DNA of 64,000 bases from JBGANR01 sp044222225 (GTDB taxonomy: Bacteria; Actinomycetota; Actinomycetes; Mycobacteriales; Mycobacteriaceae): contig JBGANR010000017.1 of assembly GCA_044222225.1 (NCBI GenBank), positions 1-64,000 on the forward strand, written 5' to 3'. The translations under genes and the position numbers were made by a program. The notes below the pieces were generated by a model. That model saw nothing but the letters and a program-made list of their open reading frames with translations. It searched no databases and was not told the DNA's origin. Positions 47,321-55,745 of this stretch are shown one piece after another (position 1 is the stretch's first letter; the number at the start of each line of letters is the position of its first letter).

Positions 47321-48085
47321 GTGACTTCGATCCTCGACAACTTCCGGCTCGACGGAAAGGTCGCCATCGTCACCGGCGCGTCCAGCGGGCTCGGGGTGGG
47401 CTTCGCGACGTCGCTGGCCGAGGCGGGCGCCGACGTGGTGCTCGCCGCGCGGCGCACGGACAAGCTGGCCGACACCCGCGCCGCCGTCGAGGCGCTGGGG
47501 CGCCGGGCGGTCGCGGTGACGGCGGACGTCTCCAAGCCGGAGGACTGCGCCGCCGTGGCGAAGGCGGCCATCGACGAGTTCGGTCGGCTCGACATCCTCG
47601 TCAACAACGCGGGCGTCGCCAGCGCGGTGCCCGCGCTCAAAGAGCAGCCGGACGAGTTCCGGCGGGTCATCGACGTCAACCTCAACGGCACGATGTGGAT
47701 GGCGCAGTCGGCGGCCCGCGTCATGGTGAACGGCGGCTCGATCATCAACATCGCCAGCGTGCTGGGCATGACGACGGTGCTCATGCCGCAGGCGGCGTAC
47801 GCGTCGAGCAAGGCGGCCGTCATCGGTCTGACGCGCGATCTCGCCCAGCAGTGGACGGGACGCAAGGGCATCCGCGTCAACGCGATCGCGCCCGGGTACT
47901 TCGCGTCGGAGATGACCGAGGAGATGACCACGCACTTCAGCGACCGGATCATCCCGCGCACGCTCTACGGCCGGCTCGGCGATCCGGGCGAGCTCGACGG
48001 CGCGCTCATCTTCCTGGCGAGCGACGCGAGCAGCTACGTCACGGGCATCACGCTGCCCGTCGACGGCGGCATGCTGACCAACTGA
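47321..48085 (+). CDS. SDR-family oxidoreductase (3-ketoacyl-CoA reductase candidate)
   Basis: A 254-residue classical SDR: TGASSGLGVGFATSLAEAG, VVLAARRTDKL (Arg pair suggests NADPH), NNAGVASAVPA, NIASVLGMTT and YASSKAAVIGLTRDLAQQW. In a PHA operon it is a candidate for making the 3-hydroxyacyl-CoA monomer (PhaB-like) or recycling it. Strongly similar to the SDR at 61585-62346, with which it shares the motif QQWTGRKGIRVN and most of the core, so the two are recent paralogues. AAGGAG 7 bases before the GTG fixes the start. Confidence 0.85.
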   Translation: MTSILDNFRLDGKVAIVTGASSGLGVGFATSLAEAGADVVLAARRTDKLADTRAAVEALGRRAVAVTADVSKPEDCAAVAKAAIDEFGRLDILVNNAGVASAVPALKEQPDEFRRVIDVNLNGTMWMAQSAARVMVNGGSIINIASVLGMTTVLMPQAAYASSKAAVIGLTRDLAQQWTGRKGIRVNAIAPGYFASEMTEEMTTHFSDRIIPRTLYGRLGDPGELDGALIFLASDASSYVTGITLPVDGGMLTN

Positions 48086-48900
48086 TGGCCGACGACACCA
48101 CGCCCCGGCCGCCGAACGTGGCGTTGTGGGCGTCCGAGGGGCTGCGGACGTCCGTCGACATCGCGGGCCTCGCCGGCACCTGGCCGGCGCTGGCGGCCGC
48201 GCCGCGCGGCGACGGTCATCCCGTGCTGGTCCTGCCGGGGCTCGCGACGTCGGACATGTCGACGGTGACGCTGCGCGCGCTGCTGCGCGGCGTCGGCTAC
48301 ACGTCGTACGGCTGGAAGCTCGGGCGCAACATCGGCCCGACCCGCAAGATCACGGACGGGATGCGGACGCGTCTGGACGAGATCGCGGACAAGTACGGCC
48401 GGCCGGTGTCGCTCATCGGCTGGAGTCTCGGCGGCATCTTCGCGCGCCGGATCGCCCGCGAACGTCCCGACCTCGTCCGCCAGGTCATCACGCTCGGCAG
48501 CCCGTTCAAGCTGGAGGCTCCCGTGCAGAGCCGGGCGCACGGCGTCTACAACCGGTTCAAGCATCTGCACGTCGAGGACCTGCCGTATCCGCTGGAAGCG
48601 GGCCTCGGCCCGATGCCGATGCCCGCGACGTCCGTCTACAGCAGGCTCGACGGCATCGTCCATTGGCGCGCCTGCCTCGACGAGCCGTCGGAGTTCGCGG
48701 AGAACATCGAGGTGCGGTGCGCGCACCTCGGCTTCGGCCATCATCTGCCGACGCTGTGGATCATCGCCGACCGGCTGGCGCAGCAGCCCGGCCGATGGCA
48801 GCCGTTCCGGCGGCCGTCGTGGATGGGTCTGGCGGTGCCGCGCGTCGAAGGCGGCGTGCCCGCGGGCCTCGCGATGCCGGATCGTCCCTGCTCGGCATGA
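48085..48900 (+). CDS. Alpha/beta-hydrolase (esterase/lipase-like)
   Basis: A 271-residue hydrolase. Oxyanion region HPVLVLPGLATSD, nucleophile elbow IGWSLGGIFAR (GWSLG), and late His in FGHHLPTLWIIADRLAQQ. The fold resembles triacylglycerol lipase-like or PHA-depolymerase-like proteins. The ATG overlaps the previous stop by one base (TGATG), so it is co-translated with the PHA-operon SDR. A role in polymer turnover is suggested by position only. Confidence 0.8.
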   Translation: MADDTTPRPPNVALWASEGLRTSVDIAGLAGTWPALAAAPRGDGHPVLVLPGLATSDMSTVTLRALLRGVGYTSYGWKLGRNIGPTRKITDGMRTRLDEIADKYGRPVSLIGWSLGGIFARRIARERPDLVRQVITLGSPFKLEAPVQSRAHGVYNRFKHLHVEDLPYPLEAGLGPMPMPATSVYSRLDGIVHWRACLDEPSEFAENIEVRCAHLGFGHHLPTLWIIADRLAQQPGRWQPFRRPSWMGLAVPRVEGGVPAGLAMPDRPCSA

Positions 48901-48901
48901 C

Positions 48902-50032
48902 ATGACCGGGCCGGCCGCGCGACGCGGCTGGGCCGGACGGATCCGTGACGAGTGGCTGCTGGGACTGTTCGCCGGCCTGGCCCTCGTGCTCGCGGTGGCC
49001 GATCCGCAGCCTCCCGCGGCGCACGTCCGCTGGCTGCAGCCGTCCACGCTGTGCGCTTTGGCCGGACTGCTCATCACGATCGAGGGGATCCGGGACAGCG
49101 GTCTCGTCCAGCGCGCCGCGGCCGGCATGATCGCGCGGTTGCATTCGTCGCGCGCGGTCGGCCTGTTCCTCGTGACGCTGGCCGCCGTGCTGTCGACGGT
49201 GCTCACCAACGACGTCAGTCTGTTCCTCGTCGTGCCGTTGACGGTGGCGATCGGCGGTGTGGCGGATCTTCCGGTGGGGCGGCTGGTGGTGTTCGAGGCG
49301 CTGGCCGTGAACGCCGGTTCGACGCTGAGTCCGATCGGGAGTCCGCAGAACCTGCTGATCTGGCAGCGCAGCGGACTGCCGTTCCCGGCCTTCGTCCTCT
49401 TCATGGCGCCGGTGGCGGCGATCATGTTCGCGATGACGGCGGCCGTGACCTGGTTCGGTGTGCCCCGCGGTCCGGTGGCGCCGCGGGTCGAGCAGCGGGA
49501 CGACCCCGCGGTGTCGCGCGCACTCGCGGTCGCGTCGACCGCGGGTCTGGCGCTGATGACCGCCGCGATCGAACTCGGCGTGGCACCGCTCGGCGCGGCC
49601 GTCGTCGCGGCGGCGTTCGCGCTGGGCGCCCGGCGCACGCTCGGCCGCGTGGACTGGTGGCTGGTGGCGACGTTCGCCGCGCTGTTCCTCGCGCTGGGCC
49701 ACGTCGCCGTGCTCCCGATCGTCGGACGCGTCCTCGGCGCCGTCGACTTCGCCGATCCGCTCGCGGTGTACCTCGCGGGAATCATCGGCTCACAGCTCAT
49801 CAGCAACGTGCCCGCCACCGTCCTGCTGCTCGACCGGGTGCCCGACGTCATGGCGCTGGCCGTCGCCGTCGACGTCGGCGGATACGGCCTGGTGTTCGGT
49901 TCGCTCGCGAACCTCATCGCGTTGCGCCTGGCGAGACGTCCCCGTGGAATGCGGTTGTTTCATGCGGTATCCGTTCCGTTCCTGTTGGCTTGCGCGCCGA
50001 TCGTCTACCTCGTTCTGCACGGTCGGACATGA
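48902..50032 (+). CDS. SLC13/ArsB-NhaD superfamily permease
   Basis: A 376-residue membrane protein with about 10 hydrophobic segments. Two diagnostic half-site motifs are present: VLTNDVSLFLVVPLTVAIG and NAGSTLSPIGSPQNLLIW, matching the SNT-type substrate loops of the ion-transporter superfamily, plus the C-terminal GIIGSQLISNVPATVLLL. It is shorter than ArsB (about 430). Likely substrates are an anion or dicarboxylate driven by Na+ or H+. Begins 1 base after the hydrolase stop. Confidence 0.8.
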   Translation: MTGPAARRGWAGRIRDEWLLGLFAGLALVLAVADPQPPAAHVRWLQPSTLCALAGLLITIEGIRDSGLVQRAAAGMIARLHSSRAVGLFLVTLAAVLSTVLTNDVSLFLVVPLTVAIGGVADLPVGRLVVFEALAVNAGSTLSPIGSPQNLLIWQRSGLPFPAFVLFMAPVAAIMFAMTAAVTWFGVPRGPVAPRVEQRDDPAVSRALAVASTAGLALMTAAIELGVAPLGAAVVAAAFALGARRTLGRVDWWLVATFAALFLALGHVAVLPIVGRVLGAVDFADPLAVYLAGIIGSQLISNVPATVLLLDRVPDVMALAVAVDVGGYGLVFGSLANLIALRLARRPRGMRLFHAVSVPFLLACAPIVYLVLHGRT

Positions 50033-50087
50033 ACGGCGGACGGCCGCGATCCCGGCGGGCGAAGCCGGCTCTCCTTTCTCATCATGT

Positions 50088-50107
50088 GAGATCGTGACGT
50101 CGATCTC
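50088..50107. promoter_or_regulatory. Palindrome upstream of the transhydrogenase operon
   Basis: GAGATCG-N6-CGATCTC is a perfect 7-6-7 inverted repeat in a relatively AT-rich stretch, 222 bases before pntAA. It could be an operator. No second copy was noticed. Confidence 0.4.
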
Positions 50108-50152
50108 TGAGATGGAGCGACGTGAATCGCCCGTGCTACGGTCAGCACATTC

Positions 50153-50180
50153 GGCGGCGCCCCTCACCCGGGGCGCCGCC
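50153..50180. terminator. Strong hairpin between the permease and pntAA
   Basis: GGCGGCGCCCC, loop TCACCC, GGGGCGCCGCC: a perfect 11-bp GC stem 120 bases downstream of the permease stop. It probably terminates the PHA operon or acts in the long pnt leader. The rest of the 50033-50328 gap shows only the palindrome at 50088 and the pntAA ribosome site. Confidence 0.65.
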
Positions 50181-50328
50181 CGTATATCGGCCGCGGTCGA
50201 TGCGTTCTCCGGTTCGGACGGGCCCCGGCGGTTCGTCCAGGAATCGTCCTGCTCGAGATCCGAGGGGGCGCGACGTCCGCCGGACAGACGGTCGTCGGGA
50301 CGCCCGACGGGGACAAGGAGGACACAGC

Positions 50329-51441
50329 GTGAGTGTCGGTGTCGTGCGGGAGCGGGCGGACGGTGAGCGCCGCGTCGCCCTGGTCCCGAAGGTCGTCTCC
50401 ACACTGAAGAACAAGGGTGTCGACGTCATCGTCGAGGCCGGGGCGGGGCTCGGCGCCCTCATCCCCGACGAGGCATACGTCGAGGCCGGGGCGTCGATCG
50501 GCGATCCGTACACGGCCGACGTCGTGGTCAAGGTGGCGCCGCCGTCGGACGACGAGGTGGGACGCATGCGGGCGGGCCAGACGCTCGTCGGCTTCCTCGC
50601 GCCGCGCAACGCCGACAACCAGATCGGCAAGCTCGCCGCCGCGGGCGTGCAGGCGTTCGCCGTCGAGGCGATCCCGCGGATCTCGCGCGCGCAGGTGATG
50701 GACGCGCTGTCGTCGCAGGCGAACGTGGCCGGCTACAAGTCGGTCATCGTCGCGGCGGATCTGTCGACGCGCTACTTCCCGATGCTGACGACGGCCGCCG
50801 GCACGGTGAAGCCCGCCACGGTGCTCGTGCTGGGCGTCGGCGTCGCCGGCCTGCAGGCGCTCGCCACGGCGAAGCGGCTCGGCGGCCGCACCACCGGTTA
50901 CGACGTGCGGCCCGAGGTCGCCGATCAGGTGCGTTCGGTGGGCGGACAGTGGCTCGACCTCGGCATCGACGCGGCCGGCGAGGGCGGCTACGCCCGCGAA
51001 CTCACCGTCGAGGAGCGGGCGCAGCAGCAGCAGGCGCTCACCGACGCGATCAAGGGTTTCGACGTCGTCATCACGACGGCGCTCGTGCCCGGCCGTCCGG
51101 CGCCGCGACTGGTGACGGCCGAGGCCGTCGAGGGCATGCGTCCCGGCAGCGTCGTGGTGGATCTGGCCGGCGAGACCGGCGGCAACTGCGAGCTCACCGA
51201 GCCCGGACAGACCGTCGTCAAGCACGGTGTGACGATCACCAGCCCGCTCAACCTGCCGGCCACCATGCCCGAGCACGCCAGCGAGCTGTACTCCAAGAAC
51301 GTCTACGCCCTCATCGAGCTCATGCTCGACGCCGACGGCGCACTGGCGCCGGACTTCGAGGACGAAGTGCTGGCCGCGTCGTGTGTGACCGCTGGACTGT
51401 CGATTCCGCAAGCTCCATCTCCTGAAAAGGACCCCGGCTGA
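50329..51441 (+). CDS. pntAA: NAD(P) transhydrogenase subunit alpha part 1 (NAD-binding)
   Basis: A 370-residue dI component: VGVVRERADGERRVALVPKVV, QANVAGYKSVIVAADLSTRYFPMLTTAAGTVKPATVLVLGVGVAGLQALATAKRLGG (NAD Rossmann loop), and the catalytic RQD-type loop region near TTALVPGRPAPRLVTAEAVEGMRPGSVVVDLAGETGGNCEL. It binds NAD(H) and passes hydride to NADP on PntB at the inner face of the membrane. AAGGAGG is 7 bases before the GTG. The last about 16 residues (GLSIPQAPSPEKDPG) are encoded partly by the dispersed 24-base repeat (51399-51422), so the normal C-terminus has been replaced or extended. Confidence 0.93.
   Translation: MSVGVVRERADGERRVALVPKVVSTLKNKGVDVIVEAGAGLGALIPDEAYVEAGASIGDPYTADVVVKVAPPSDDEVGRMRAGQTLVGFLAPRNADNQIGKLAAAGVQAFAVEAIPRISRAQVMDALSSQANVAGYKSVIVAADLSTRYFPMLTTAAGTVKPATVLVLGVGVAGLQALATAKRLGGRTTGYDVRPEVADQVRSVGGQWLDLGIDAAGEGGYARELTVEERAQQQQALTDAIKGFDVVITTALVPGRPAPRLVTAEAVEGMRPGSVVVDLAGETGGNCELTEPGQTVVKHGVTITSPLNLPATMPEHASELYSKNVYALIELMLDADGALAPDFEDEVLAASCVTAGLSIPQAPSPEKDPG
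51399..51422 (+). repeat. 24-base dispersed repeat at the pntAA 3' end
   Basis: Identical over 24 bases to 8889-8912 in element A1 and one base different from the complement at 6768-6791. It ends 16 bases before the pntAA stop and just before the ribosome site of pntAB. Confidence 0.9.
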
Positions 51442-51746
51442 TGTACACAGGTCTATTGGCGAACATCGCCATTCTTGTTCTCGCAGGGTTCGTCGGCTTC
51501 GCCGTCATCTCGAAGGTGCCGAACACCCTGCACACCCCGCTGATGTCGGGGACCAACGCCATTCACGGCATCGTCGTGCTCGGCGCGCTCGTCGTGCTCG
51601 GCCGGCTGCCCGCCGACGCGAGCTGGGGCGTCCGCATCATCGCGTTCGTCGCGGTGGTGTTCGGCACGCTCAACGTCGTCGGCGGCTTCGCGGTGACCGA
51701 CCGCATGCTGGGCATGTTCAAGGGCAAGGGGAAGGGCAGCAAGTGA
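51441..51746 (+). CDS. pntAB: NAD(P) transhydrogenase subunit alpha part 2 (membrane)
   Basis: A 101-residue membrane protein with three to four helices: LLANIAILVLAGFVGFAVISKVPNTLHTPLMSGTNAIHGIVVLGALVVLG, RIIAFVAVVFGTLNVVGGFAVTDRMLGMF. The segment VPNTLHTPLMSGTNAIHGI is diagnostic. It supplies part of the proton channel. The ATG shares one base with the pntAA stop and its stop overlaps pntB. Confidence 0.95.
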   Translation: MYTGLLANIAILVLAGFVGFAVISKVPNTLHTPLMSGTNAIHGIVVLGALVVLGRLPADASWGVRIIAFVAVVFGTLNVVGGFAVTDRMLGMFKGKGKGSK

Positions 51747-53194
51747 ACAACGTCGTCTCCGTCCTCTATATTCTCGCGTTCTCCCTCTTCATCTACGGCC
51801 TCATGGGCCTCACCGGCCCCAAGACGGCGGTGCGCGGCAACTGGATCGCCGCTGTCGGCATGGGCATCGCCGTCATCGCGACGCTGCTCTCCGTGCAGAA
51901 CTCCGCCGGTGACGAGGGCGTCCCGGCGATCAACTGGATCCTCATCGCCGCCGGTCTGGGGCTCGGCATCGTGCTCGGCATCCCGCCCGCCACCAAGACC
52001 AAGATGACGGCGATGCCGCAGCTCGTCGCGCTGTTCAACGGCGTCGGCGGCGGCACCGTCGCACTCATCGCCTGGGTCGAGTACCTCGAGTCCGACGGTT
52101 TCACCGCCGTCCACGAGACGCCGAACGTCCACATCATCGTCGGCTCGCTGTTCGCGGCCGTCATCGGTTCGGTCTCGTTCTGGGGCTCGCTGGTGGCCTT
52201 CGTCAAGCTGCAGGAACTGCTCGACAAGAAGCTCGAGCGCCGATTCGTCGGTGCGGCGAAGGCGTTCCAGCTGGCCAACATGGTGCTCGCGGTCGTCTCC
52301 GTCGGCATCGCGATCTACATCGGCCTGGCCGCGGACGCCGGCGAACCGACGCCGTGGTTCTGGATCGTCGGGCTGCTCGTCGCCGCCGGCGTCATGGGCC
52401 TGTTCGTCGTGCTGCCCATCGGCGGCGCCGACATGCCCGTCGTCATCTCGCTGCTCAACGCGCTGACCGGTCTCTCGGCCGCGGCGGCCGGCCTCGCGCT
52501 GGACAACCAGGCGATGATCGTCGCGGGCATGATCGTCGGCGCGTCCGGCTCGATCCTCACCAACCTCATGGCCACCGCCATGAACCGTTCCATCCCCGCC
52601 ATCGTCTTCGGCTCCTTCGGCGGCGACGCCGGCGGCGCGGCGGCCGGCGGCGACGCGGGCGGCACCGTCAAGGCGACGTCGGCGTCGGACGCGGCCATCC
52701 AGATGGCCTACGCCAACCAGGTGATCGTCGTGCCCGGCTACGGGCTCGCGGTGGCGCAGGCGCAGCACGCCGTCAAGGAGATGGCGTCGCTGCTGGAGGA
52801 GAAGGGCGTCGAGGTCAAGTACGCGATCCACCCGGTCGCCGGCCGGATGCCCGGGCACATGAACGTGCTGCTCGCCGAGGCGGACGTCGAGTACGACGCG
52901 ATGAAGGAGATGGACGACATCAACGGCGAGTTCGCTCGCACCGACGTCGCCATCGTCATCGGCGCCAACGACGTCACCAACCCGGCGGCGCGCAACGACC
53001 CGTCCTCGCCGATCCACGGCATGCCGATCCTCAACGTCGATCAGGCGCGGTCGGTGATCGTGCTCAAGCGGTCGATGAGCTCGGGCTACGCGGGCATCGA
53101 GAACCCGCTGTTCTTCGCCGAGCACACGTCGATGCTGTTCGGCGACGCGAAGAAGATGGTGGGCGAGGTCATCGAGGAGCTCAAGGCGCTCTGA
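51743..53194 (+). CDS. pntB: NAD(P) transhydrogenase subunit beta
   Basis: A 483-residue protein with about nine N-terminal membrane helices and a C-terminal NADP-binding dIII domain (VIVVPGYGLAVAQAQHAV, HPVAGRMPGHMNVLLAEADV, VIGANDVTNPAARNDPSSPIHGMPILNV, VIVLKRSMSSGYAGIENPLFF). The linker between the two parts is Gly/Ala-rich (GGDAGGAAAGGDAGGTV). It couples proton entry to reduction of NADP by NADH. The GTG start overlaps pntAB by GTGA. Confidence 0.95.
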   Translation: MNNVVSVLYILAFSLFIYGLMGLTGPKTAVRGNWIAAVGMGIAVIATLLSVQNSAGDEGVPAINWILIAAGLGLGIVLGIPPATKTKMTAMPQLVALFNGVGGGTVALIAWVEYLESDGFTAVHETPNVHIIVGSLFAAVIGSVSFWGSLVAFVKLQELLDKKLERRFVGAAKAFQLANMVLAVVSVGIAIYIGLAADAGEPTPWFWIVGLLVAAGVMGLFVVLPIGGADMPVVISLLNALTGLSAAAAGLALDNQAMIVAGMIVGASGSILTNLMATAMNRSIPAIVFGSFGGDAGGAAAGGDAGGTVKATSASDAAIQMAYANQVIVVPGYGLAVAQAQHAVKEMASLLEEKGVEVKYAIHPVAGRMPGHMNVLLAEADVEYDAMKEMDDINGEFARTDVAIVIGANDVTNPAARNDPSSPIHGMPILNVDQARSVIVLKRSMSSGYAGIENPLFFAEHTSMLFGDAKKMVGEVIEELKAL

Positions 53195-53198
53195 CAGA

Positions 53199-53233
53199 CG
53201 GACGCCCGCCGCTTCCTCGACGGCGGGCGTCCG
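53199..53233. terminator. Transhydrogenase operon terminator
   Basis: CGGACGCCCGCCG, 9-base loop, CGGCGGGCGTCCG: a perfect 13-bp stem starting 4 bases after the pntB stop. It also ends 7 bases before the stop of the convergent small membrane gene and so can serve both. Confidence 0.85.
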
Positions 53234-53240
53234 GGTCTGG

Positions 53241-53513
53241 TCACCGGAACTTGGAGAAGTAACGCTTTCTTCCGGTCAGGGTGACATCGGGTTGGAACGG
53301 GCTGTGGTGGGTTTTGCGGACGAGTGTCGCCATGATGACGGCGCCGCCGGCGAAGCAGGCGATGGACAGGGCGGCCAGGGCCACCGCGGGGCCTGCGTTG
53401 CCGCTCGCCATTGAGACGAGCCAGCCCGCGCCGGCGGCGAAGCCGGCGAGGATGAGCAGAAAACCGACAGTCACCATGGGGTGGGTGCCGCGGTTCTCAT
53501 GATGGAAGTGCAT
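53241..53513 (-). CDS. Small two-helix membrane protein
   Basis: A 90-residue protein: His-rich N-terminus MHFHHENRGTH, two membrane helices (MVTVGFLLILAGFAAGAGWLV and GPAVALAALSIACFAGGAVIMATLV), then a basic tail KTHHSPFQPDVTLTGRKRY. GGAGG lies 7 bases upstream of the ATG. It resembles small hypothetical proteins (UsfY-like length) of mycolata; I cannot name a function. Confidence 0.75.
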   Translation of the reverse strand: MHFHHENRGTHPMVTVGFLLILAGFAAGAGWLVSMASGNAGPAVALAALSIACFAGGAVIMATLVRKTHHSPFQPDVTLTGRKRYFSKFR

Positions 53514-53594
53514 GGGGTTGCCTCCGTCGATCCGCTGTGATAACCGTCACCACCGACGGTACGCCGCATTCGCGCGTACGGCGTCGACGAAAGC

Positions 53595-53669
53595 TCCCCG
53601 GATGTCCGGCGTAGCGACCCGCCGTGACAATAATCTCCTCGGCGCCTCGCTCAGCCGGACATCTGGGGA
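53595..53669. repeat. Family B palindromic element, copy B3 (75 bp)
   Basis: Terminal arms at 53595-53608 and 53656-53669 pair at 13 of 14 positions and extend by AGC/GCT on the outside. The centre reads GACAATAATCTCCTCGGCG, reverse to B1. It ends 1 base before the ligD stop codon. Confidence 0.9.
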
Positions 53670-53670
53670 G

Positions 53671-55674
53671 CTACAGCTCGCTCTCGACGTCCCCGGGCAG
53701 CTTGTCGCGCCGGATTCCGCGCCAACTGGGGAACCGGATGCGTCCGGATGACGACAATTCGAAGTAGCGGACCTCGACGACCATCGTCGGCAGCACCCAG
53801 ACCGAGTCGGCGACCTCGGCCGGGGCGTCGAGGAACGGCGACGTGCGGCGGCGGTGGGGGGAGAGTTCGGCGGCGAGCGCGTCCAGCTCGGCCTCGGTGA
53901 AGCCCGTGCCGACACGGCCGATGTACCGCAGCCCCGTCTCCGCGGGCAGCCCGAGCAGCAGCGCGCCGATGCGACCCGCGCGGGAGCCCGCGCCGTTGGT
54001 CCAGCCGCCGACGACGGCCTCGGTGTCGCGCCAGTTCTTGTGCTTCACCCAGGTGTGGACGCGTTTGCCGGGCTGATACGTCGACGTCCGGCGTTTGGCG
54101 ACGAAGCCCTCCCAGCCGGCGGCGAGGGAGGCCTTCGCCGCGGCCGGGCCGTCGGCGACCTCCAGCAGCGGCGGGATCTCGATCGGCTCGCGCAGCGTCG
54201 GGGCGAGTTCCTCGAGCAGCATGCGGCGGTCCGTCCACGGCCGGCGCAGCAGTGACGTGTCGCCGAGAAAGAGCAGGTCGAAGGCGTAGTAGCGGACCGT
54301 CGCGGCCGGGGAGGCCGACCGAGAGGCGATCGCGTGGAAGTCGGGACGGCCGTCGGCGAGCACGACAAGCTCGCCGTCGAGAACGGCGTTGATCGGCCCC
54401 AGGCCGGCGGCGATGGCCGACGCGACCGCCGGGAACTCGCCGGTGATGTCGCGTCCGGAACGGCTGATGAGCTGCGTTCGCCCGTCGACGTGCCGGGCGA
54501 TCGCCCGATAGCCGTCCCACTTGCCCTCGAACGCCCAGTCGCGGCCGGAGAGCCGGGTGATCGGGGCGTCGCTCGCGAGCATCGGTTCCGGACGCGCCAG
54601 GGCGGCGGGCAGCAGCGAGGCGACCCGGGCGGGTGTGGGCGGCTCGGCGGGGCGCTCGTCCGGGATGGGCTCGGCCGCCGGCCGGGCCCGGGCGCGTCGG
54701 CGAGCGGCGAGATCGACGGTGCCGTCGGGGGCGTCGAACGTGAACAGGTCGCCGTCGCGCTCGGCCCGGGCGAGCACCTCGGCGAGGTCGCGGGGGGTGT
54801 TCGGGGCGTCGGGGTCGTTCAACCGCCGCGGCGCCGCGTCGTGCGGCTGCGGCCGGCCGCGCAGCGAATACGGCGAGATCGTCGTCTTGTTGCCGCTGTT
54901 CTGGCTCCAGTCGACGAAGACCTTGCCCTCGCGCTCGACCTTCGCCATCGTCGTGACGACCTTCTCCGGCGACTGCTTGACCAGCTCGTCGCCGATGCCG
55001 CGGGCGAGCTGCGTCGCGGCGGCGGGGGAGACGATCCGGCCCAGCGCCGCGTAGACGTGGATGCCCTTGCTGCCGCTGGTCACCGGACGTGCCGGGATGC
55101 CGAGCGCGGCGAGCATGTCCCGGATCCGCAGCGCGAGCTCGGCGCAGTCGGCGAGCGTCGCGCCGGGGCCCGGGTCGAGGTCGAGGACGATCCGGTCCGA
55201 GCGCGCCTCGTCCTTGGCGAGCACGCGGCCGACGGTGCCGCCGCCGTTCCGGGCGCCGGGGGCGCTGGTGGAGTGTTCCCAGGTATCCGCCGGCACCCGC
55301 CACTGCGGCACGTGCAGCTCGAGCGCCGCCTGCTGCGCGAGCCAGACGAGGTCGGCCGCGGACGTCGCCACCGGGTAGCGCGTCGCCCGCTCCCGGTGCG
55401 CGACGGACGCGGTCTGGATCCAGTCGGGACTGTGGCCGGGCAGGTTCTTCTCGAAGAACGGCTGCTTGTCGACGCCGTCCGGCCAGCGTTTGCGGGTGAT
55501 GATGCGGCCCGCGAGATGCGGCAGCAGGAACGGGGCGATCGCGTCGTAGTACGCGATGACCTGCCCCTTCGTCACGGGCTCGGGGTGGCCGGGGGTGGCC
55601 GGGTAGATGACCTTGTCCAGGTGCGACAACGAGAGCGTGCGTCCCGCGACGGTGACGGAGGTCCGGCCTGGCAT
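53671..55674 (-). CDS. ligD: LigD-type DNA repair polymerase-ligase (no phosphoesterase domain)
   Basis: A 667-residue fusion. Primase-like polymerase domain in about residues 5-290: YPATPGHPEPVTKGQVIAYYDAIAPFLLPHL, catalytic acids in RIVLDLDPGPG, VTSGSKGIHVY, and SGNKTTISPYSLRGRPQP. ATP-dependent ligase domain in about 370-660, with the adenylated Lys in FEGKWDGYRAIAR and VLDGELVVL, FVAKRRTSTYQPGKR, TWVKHKNWRDTEAVVGGW. The phosphoesterase domain found in Mycobacterium LigD is absent between them; a Pro/Ala/Arg-rich linker takes its place. ATG 55674 is preferred; a TTG at 55710 would add 12 residues. It is divergent from ku, its partner in non-homologous end joining. Confidence 0.92.
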   Translation of the reverse strand: MPGRTSVTVAGRTLSLSHLDKVIYPATPGHPEPVTKGQVIAYYDAIAPFLLPHLAGRIITRKRWPDGVDKQPFFEKNLPGHSPDWIQTASVAHRERATRYPVATSAADLVWLAQQAALELHVPQWRVPADTWEHSTSAPGARNGGGTVGRVLAKDEARSDRIVLDLDPGPGATLADCAELALRIRDMLAALGIPARPVTSGSKGIHVYAALGRIVSPAAATQLARGIGDELVKQSPEKVVTTMAKVEREGKVFVDWSQNSGNKTTISPYSLRGRPQPHDAAPRRLNDPDAPNTPRDLAEVLARAERDGDLFTFDAPDGTVDLAARRRARARPAAEPIPDERPAEPPTPARVASLLPAALARPEPMLASDAPITRLSGRDWAFEGKWDGYRAIARHVDGRTQLISRSGRDITGEFPAVASAIAAGLGPINAVLDGELVVLADGRPDFHAIASRSASPAATVRYYAFDLLFLGDTSLLRRPWTDRRMLLEELAPTLREPIEIPPLLEVADGPAAAKASLAAGWEGFVAKRRTSTYQPGKRVHTWVKHKNWRDTEAVVGGWTNGAGSRAGRIGALLLGLPAETGLRYIGRVGTGFTEAELDALAAELSPHRRRTSPFLDAPAEVADSVWVLPTMVVEVRYFELSSSGRIRFPSWRGIRRDKLPGDVESEL

Positions 55675-55734
55675 CGGTTCAGCTTCGTCGGCACCGGGGT
55701 GGCGCGTCAACGCCGGGTCGCCGCGACCGGCGGC

Positions 55735-55740
55735 GATAAT
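55735..55740 (+). promoter_or_regulatory. Predicted leaderless promoter of ku
   Basis: GATAAT at 55735-55740 is a good -10 hexamer 5 bases before the ku ATG, which puts the transcription start at or next to the start codon. No ribosome site is seen upstream of the ATG other than AGG. Confidence 0.5.
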
Positions 55741-55745
55741 GAGGC

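Noticed and set aside
51563..53125. Long minus-strand reading frame across pntB
   Set aside because: Composition-driven shadow of pntB, rich in D, R, G, H and V, with no recognisable domain.
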